Positions 5,708 to 6,598 of a DNA stretch of 6,598 nucleotides are shown one piece after another. Source of the stretch: an uncultured Bacteroidota bacterium (GTDB lineage Bacteria > Bacteroidota > Bacteroidia > Flavobacteriales > Schleiferiaceae); the NCBI GenBank assembly GCA_913056475.1, contig CAJXMS010000132.1, positions 1-6,598 of the forward strand. Reading direction: 5' to 3'. Both the position numbers and the translations under genes were made by a program. Below the pieces are notes generated by a model that was not told the DNA's origin, did not search any database, and saw only the letters and a list, made by a program, of their open reading frames with translations. Numbering within the stretch: the stretch's first letter is position 1; the number at the start of each line of letters is the position of its first letter.

Positions 5708-6289
5708 CTATCGCATACCGCAATTACAACCGTAGGTACTTTTGATATCCCATAGAGGCTGGTCTTCTATCAAGCCTTTCAAGTCCTGGGTGCTGAGGTA
5801 GGTATTGCGCAGGTCCAGAAAGCGCAGCGAGTCCGCTGCTCGGATGCCCGGATGAAGGTGGGCCACTTCACTGTCCCATAGGTCCAGATAGCGGAGGGCG
5901 GGAAAGCGCCCCACACACGCCGGGACACTATCGATCTCCGTTTGGGCCAGGATGAGCTTCCGCAAGTGGGGGAGGGCCACCAAGTGGTGGGGAAATTGCG
6001 GGAGGGGATTTTTGCGGAGGTTGATCACCTCCAGGCTTTCCATTTCACTTAGCCAGGGAGGGAGTTGACGAAGCTCATTTTTGCTGAGGTCGAGCCTTTT
6101 CAGCCGCCTGTATTGTTGCAAGGAAAGAGGCAGGCTGTCCAGATCTTCCCCCTTCAGGCTCAGTTCGGTGGTTTTATCTGGCGGGGGCCAGCCGGGCGGT
6201 ACCGGCTGCGCCACCAGGCCACAAGTCCAGAAAAAGAGGAAGGCACAGCCCCACTGCCAGAAGCTTAGGCTATAAAATACGCCGCGCAT
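5708..6289 (-). CDS. secreted leucine-rich-repeat protein
   Basis: A 193-residue protein with a hydrophobic signal sequence (about residues 4-27; likely cleavage after GLVA, before QPVPPG). Six leucine-rich repeats of exactly 23 residues follow (40-62, 63-85, 86-108, 109-131, 132-154, 155-177), each built as LxxLxLxxxxLxxLPxxL-like units. The C-terminal tail contains Cys188 and Cys190 in a CNC motif. It probably binds another protein or a surface ligand outside the cytoplasm; the partner is unknown. I chose the ATG at 6287-6289 because AAAAGG lies upstream at fair spacing and the signal peptide then begins MRGVFYS; ATG at 6296-6298 is a close alternative. The open frame runs upstream to 6406, but that part overlaps ribF and is most likely not translated. 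The start overlaps the ribF end by 20 bases, suggesting translational coupling. Confidence 0.8.
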   Translation of the reverse strand: MRGVFYSLSFWQWGCAFLFFWTCGLVAQPVPPGWPPPDKTTELSLKGEDLDSLPLSLQQYRRLKRLDLSKNELRQLPPWLSEMESLEVINLRKNPLPQFPHHLVALPHLRKLILAQTEIDSVPACVGRFPALRYLDLWDSEVAHLHPGIRAADSLRFLDLRNTYLSTQDLKGLIEDQPLWDIKSTYGCNCGMR

Positions 6290-6598
6290 GGGCCTCATCC
6301 TTTTCCATTTGGGCCACCAGTTCATCCCGTCCCTTAAAGCGAATTTCTTCCCGGAGGCGTTTTTCAAATTCCAGCGATACCTGATTCCCATAAAGATCGC
6401 CTTCAAAATCTAAAAAATGCGCTTCTATTGTTTGGAATTTCCCGCCAAAGGTGGGGCGGATCCCGATATTGCAAAGGCCATTGAGCGTGCGGCCATTCTC
6501 CGCGGGCAGGCGGCCCCGTACCGCGTACACGCCATTGGCGGGCACTATTTTACCCGGCTCGTCCAGGCGTAGGTTGGCCGTCGGATAGCCCAGTTTTG
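6270..6598 (-). CDS. ribF: bifunctional riboflavin kinase/FAD synthetase, C-terminal part (partial)
   Basis: The visible 108 residues are the riboflavin-kinase domain, which phosphorylates riboflavin to FMN in the cytoplasm. The N-terminal FAD-synthetase domain (roughly the first 200 residues of a protein usually near 310) lies beyond the right edge. The fragment begins KLGYPTANL, the nucleotide/Mg-binding PTAN motif, followed by ANGVYAV, NIGIRPTF (fragment residues 43-50), and IEAHFLDFEGDLYG with the presumed catalytic base Glu58. It closes with the family's RLREEIRF and a final helix ending in AHARRIL. The reading frame continues to the window edge without a start; the GTG at 6543-6545 is an internal valine codon. 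Stop is TAG at 6270-6272. The downstream leucine-rich-repeat gene begins inside its last codons. Confidence 0.95.
   Translation of the reverse strand, partial: KLGYPTANLRLDEPGKIVPANGVYAVRGRLPAENGRTLNGLCNIGIRPTFGGKFQTIEAHFLDFEGDLYGNQVSLEFEKRLREEIRFKGRDELVAQMEKDEAHARRIL

Noticed and set aside
6290..6406. N-terminal 39-codon extension of the leucine-rich-repeat gene
   Set aside because: It lies wholly within ribF in another frame and would place charged sequence before the signal peptide; the internal ATG at 6287-6289 fits better.

Overview
The window reads as ordinary chromosomal DNA from a fairly GC-rich member of the Bacteroidota, possibly from the Saprospiria/Lewinella side. This placement is inferred from protein style and from start codons that mostly lack strong Shine-Dalgarno sequences; it was not tested by any search.

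Layout on the + strand, left to right: (1) bases 1-296 hold what looks like the 3' end of an unidentified gene, apparently shifted by one base in a run of five Gs, whose TGA overlaps the next ATG (ATGA). (2) 293-946 encodes an exported, probably lipid-anchored, peroxiredoxin-like thiol protein. (3) 947-1167 is a leader without a recognised riboswitch. (4) 1168-3735 is a complete adenosylcobalamin-dependent (class II) ribonucleotide reductase, nrdJ. (5) 3748-4629 is the ribosome-assembly GTPase era, 12 bases after nrdJ and probably cotranscribed with it.

4630-5707 is a gene-free stretch of about 1.08 kb between convergently oriented genes and is the most unusual part of the window. It starts with a plausible era terminator, continues with a run of back-to-back hairpins (4994-5182), and then has a compact REP-like block (5209-5569). 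That block is made of two near-identical 86/87-bp direct repeats that enclose two hairpin units of the same order: a CCTGGGG/CCCCAGG dyad followed by a CAAGGCT/AGCCTTG dyad. The ends of the duplicated segment fall inside these dyads, which suggests that the hairpins took part in the duplication.

On the - strand, entering from the right edge, is the C-terminal riboflavin-kinase domain of ribF (6270-6598, 5' end outside the window). It overlaps by 20 bases a small secreted leucine-rich-repeat protein (5708-6289) with six exact 23-residue repeats.

The genes are largely housekeeping: deoxynucleotide synthesis, 30S assembly, flavin cofactor synthesis and thiol/peroxide defence. I see no CRISPR array, tRNA, rRNA, complete insertion sequence or defence system. 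The REP-like intergenic block and the frameshifted upstream gene are the places that merit a second look.
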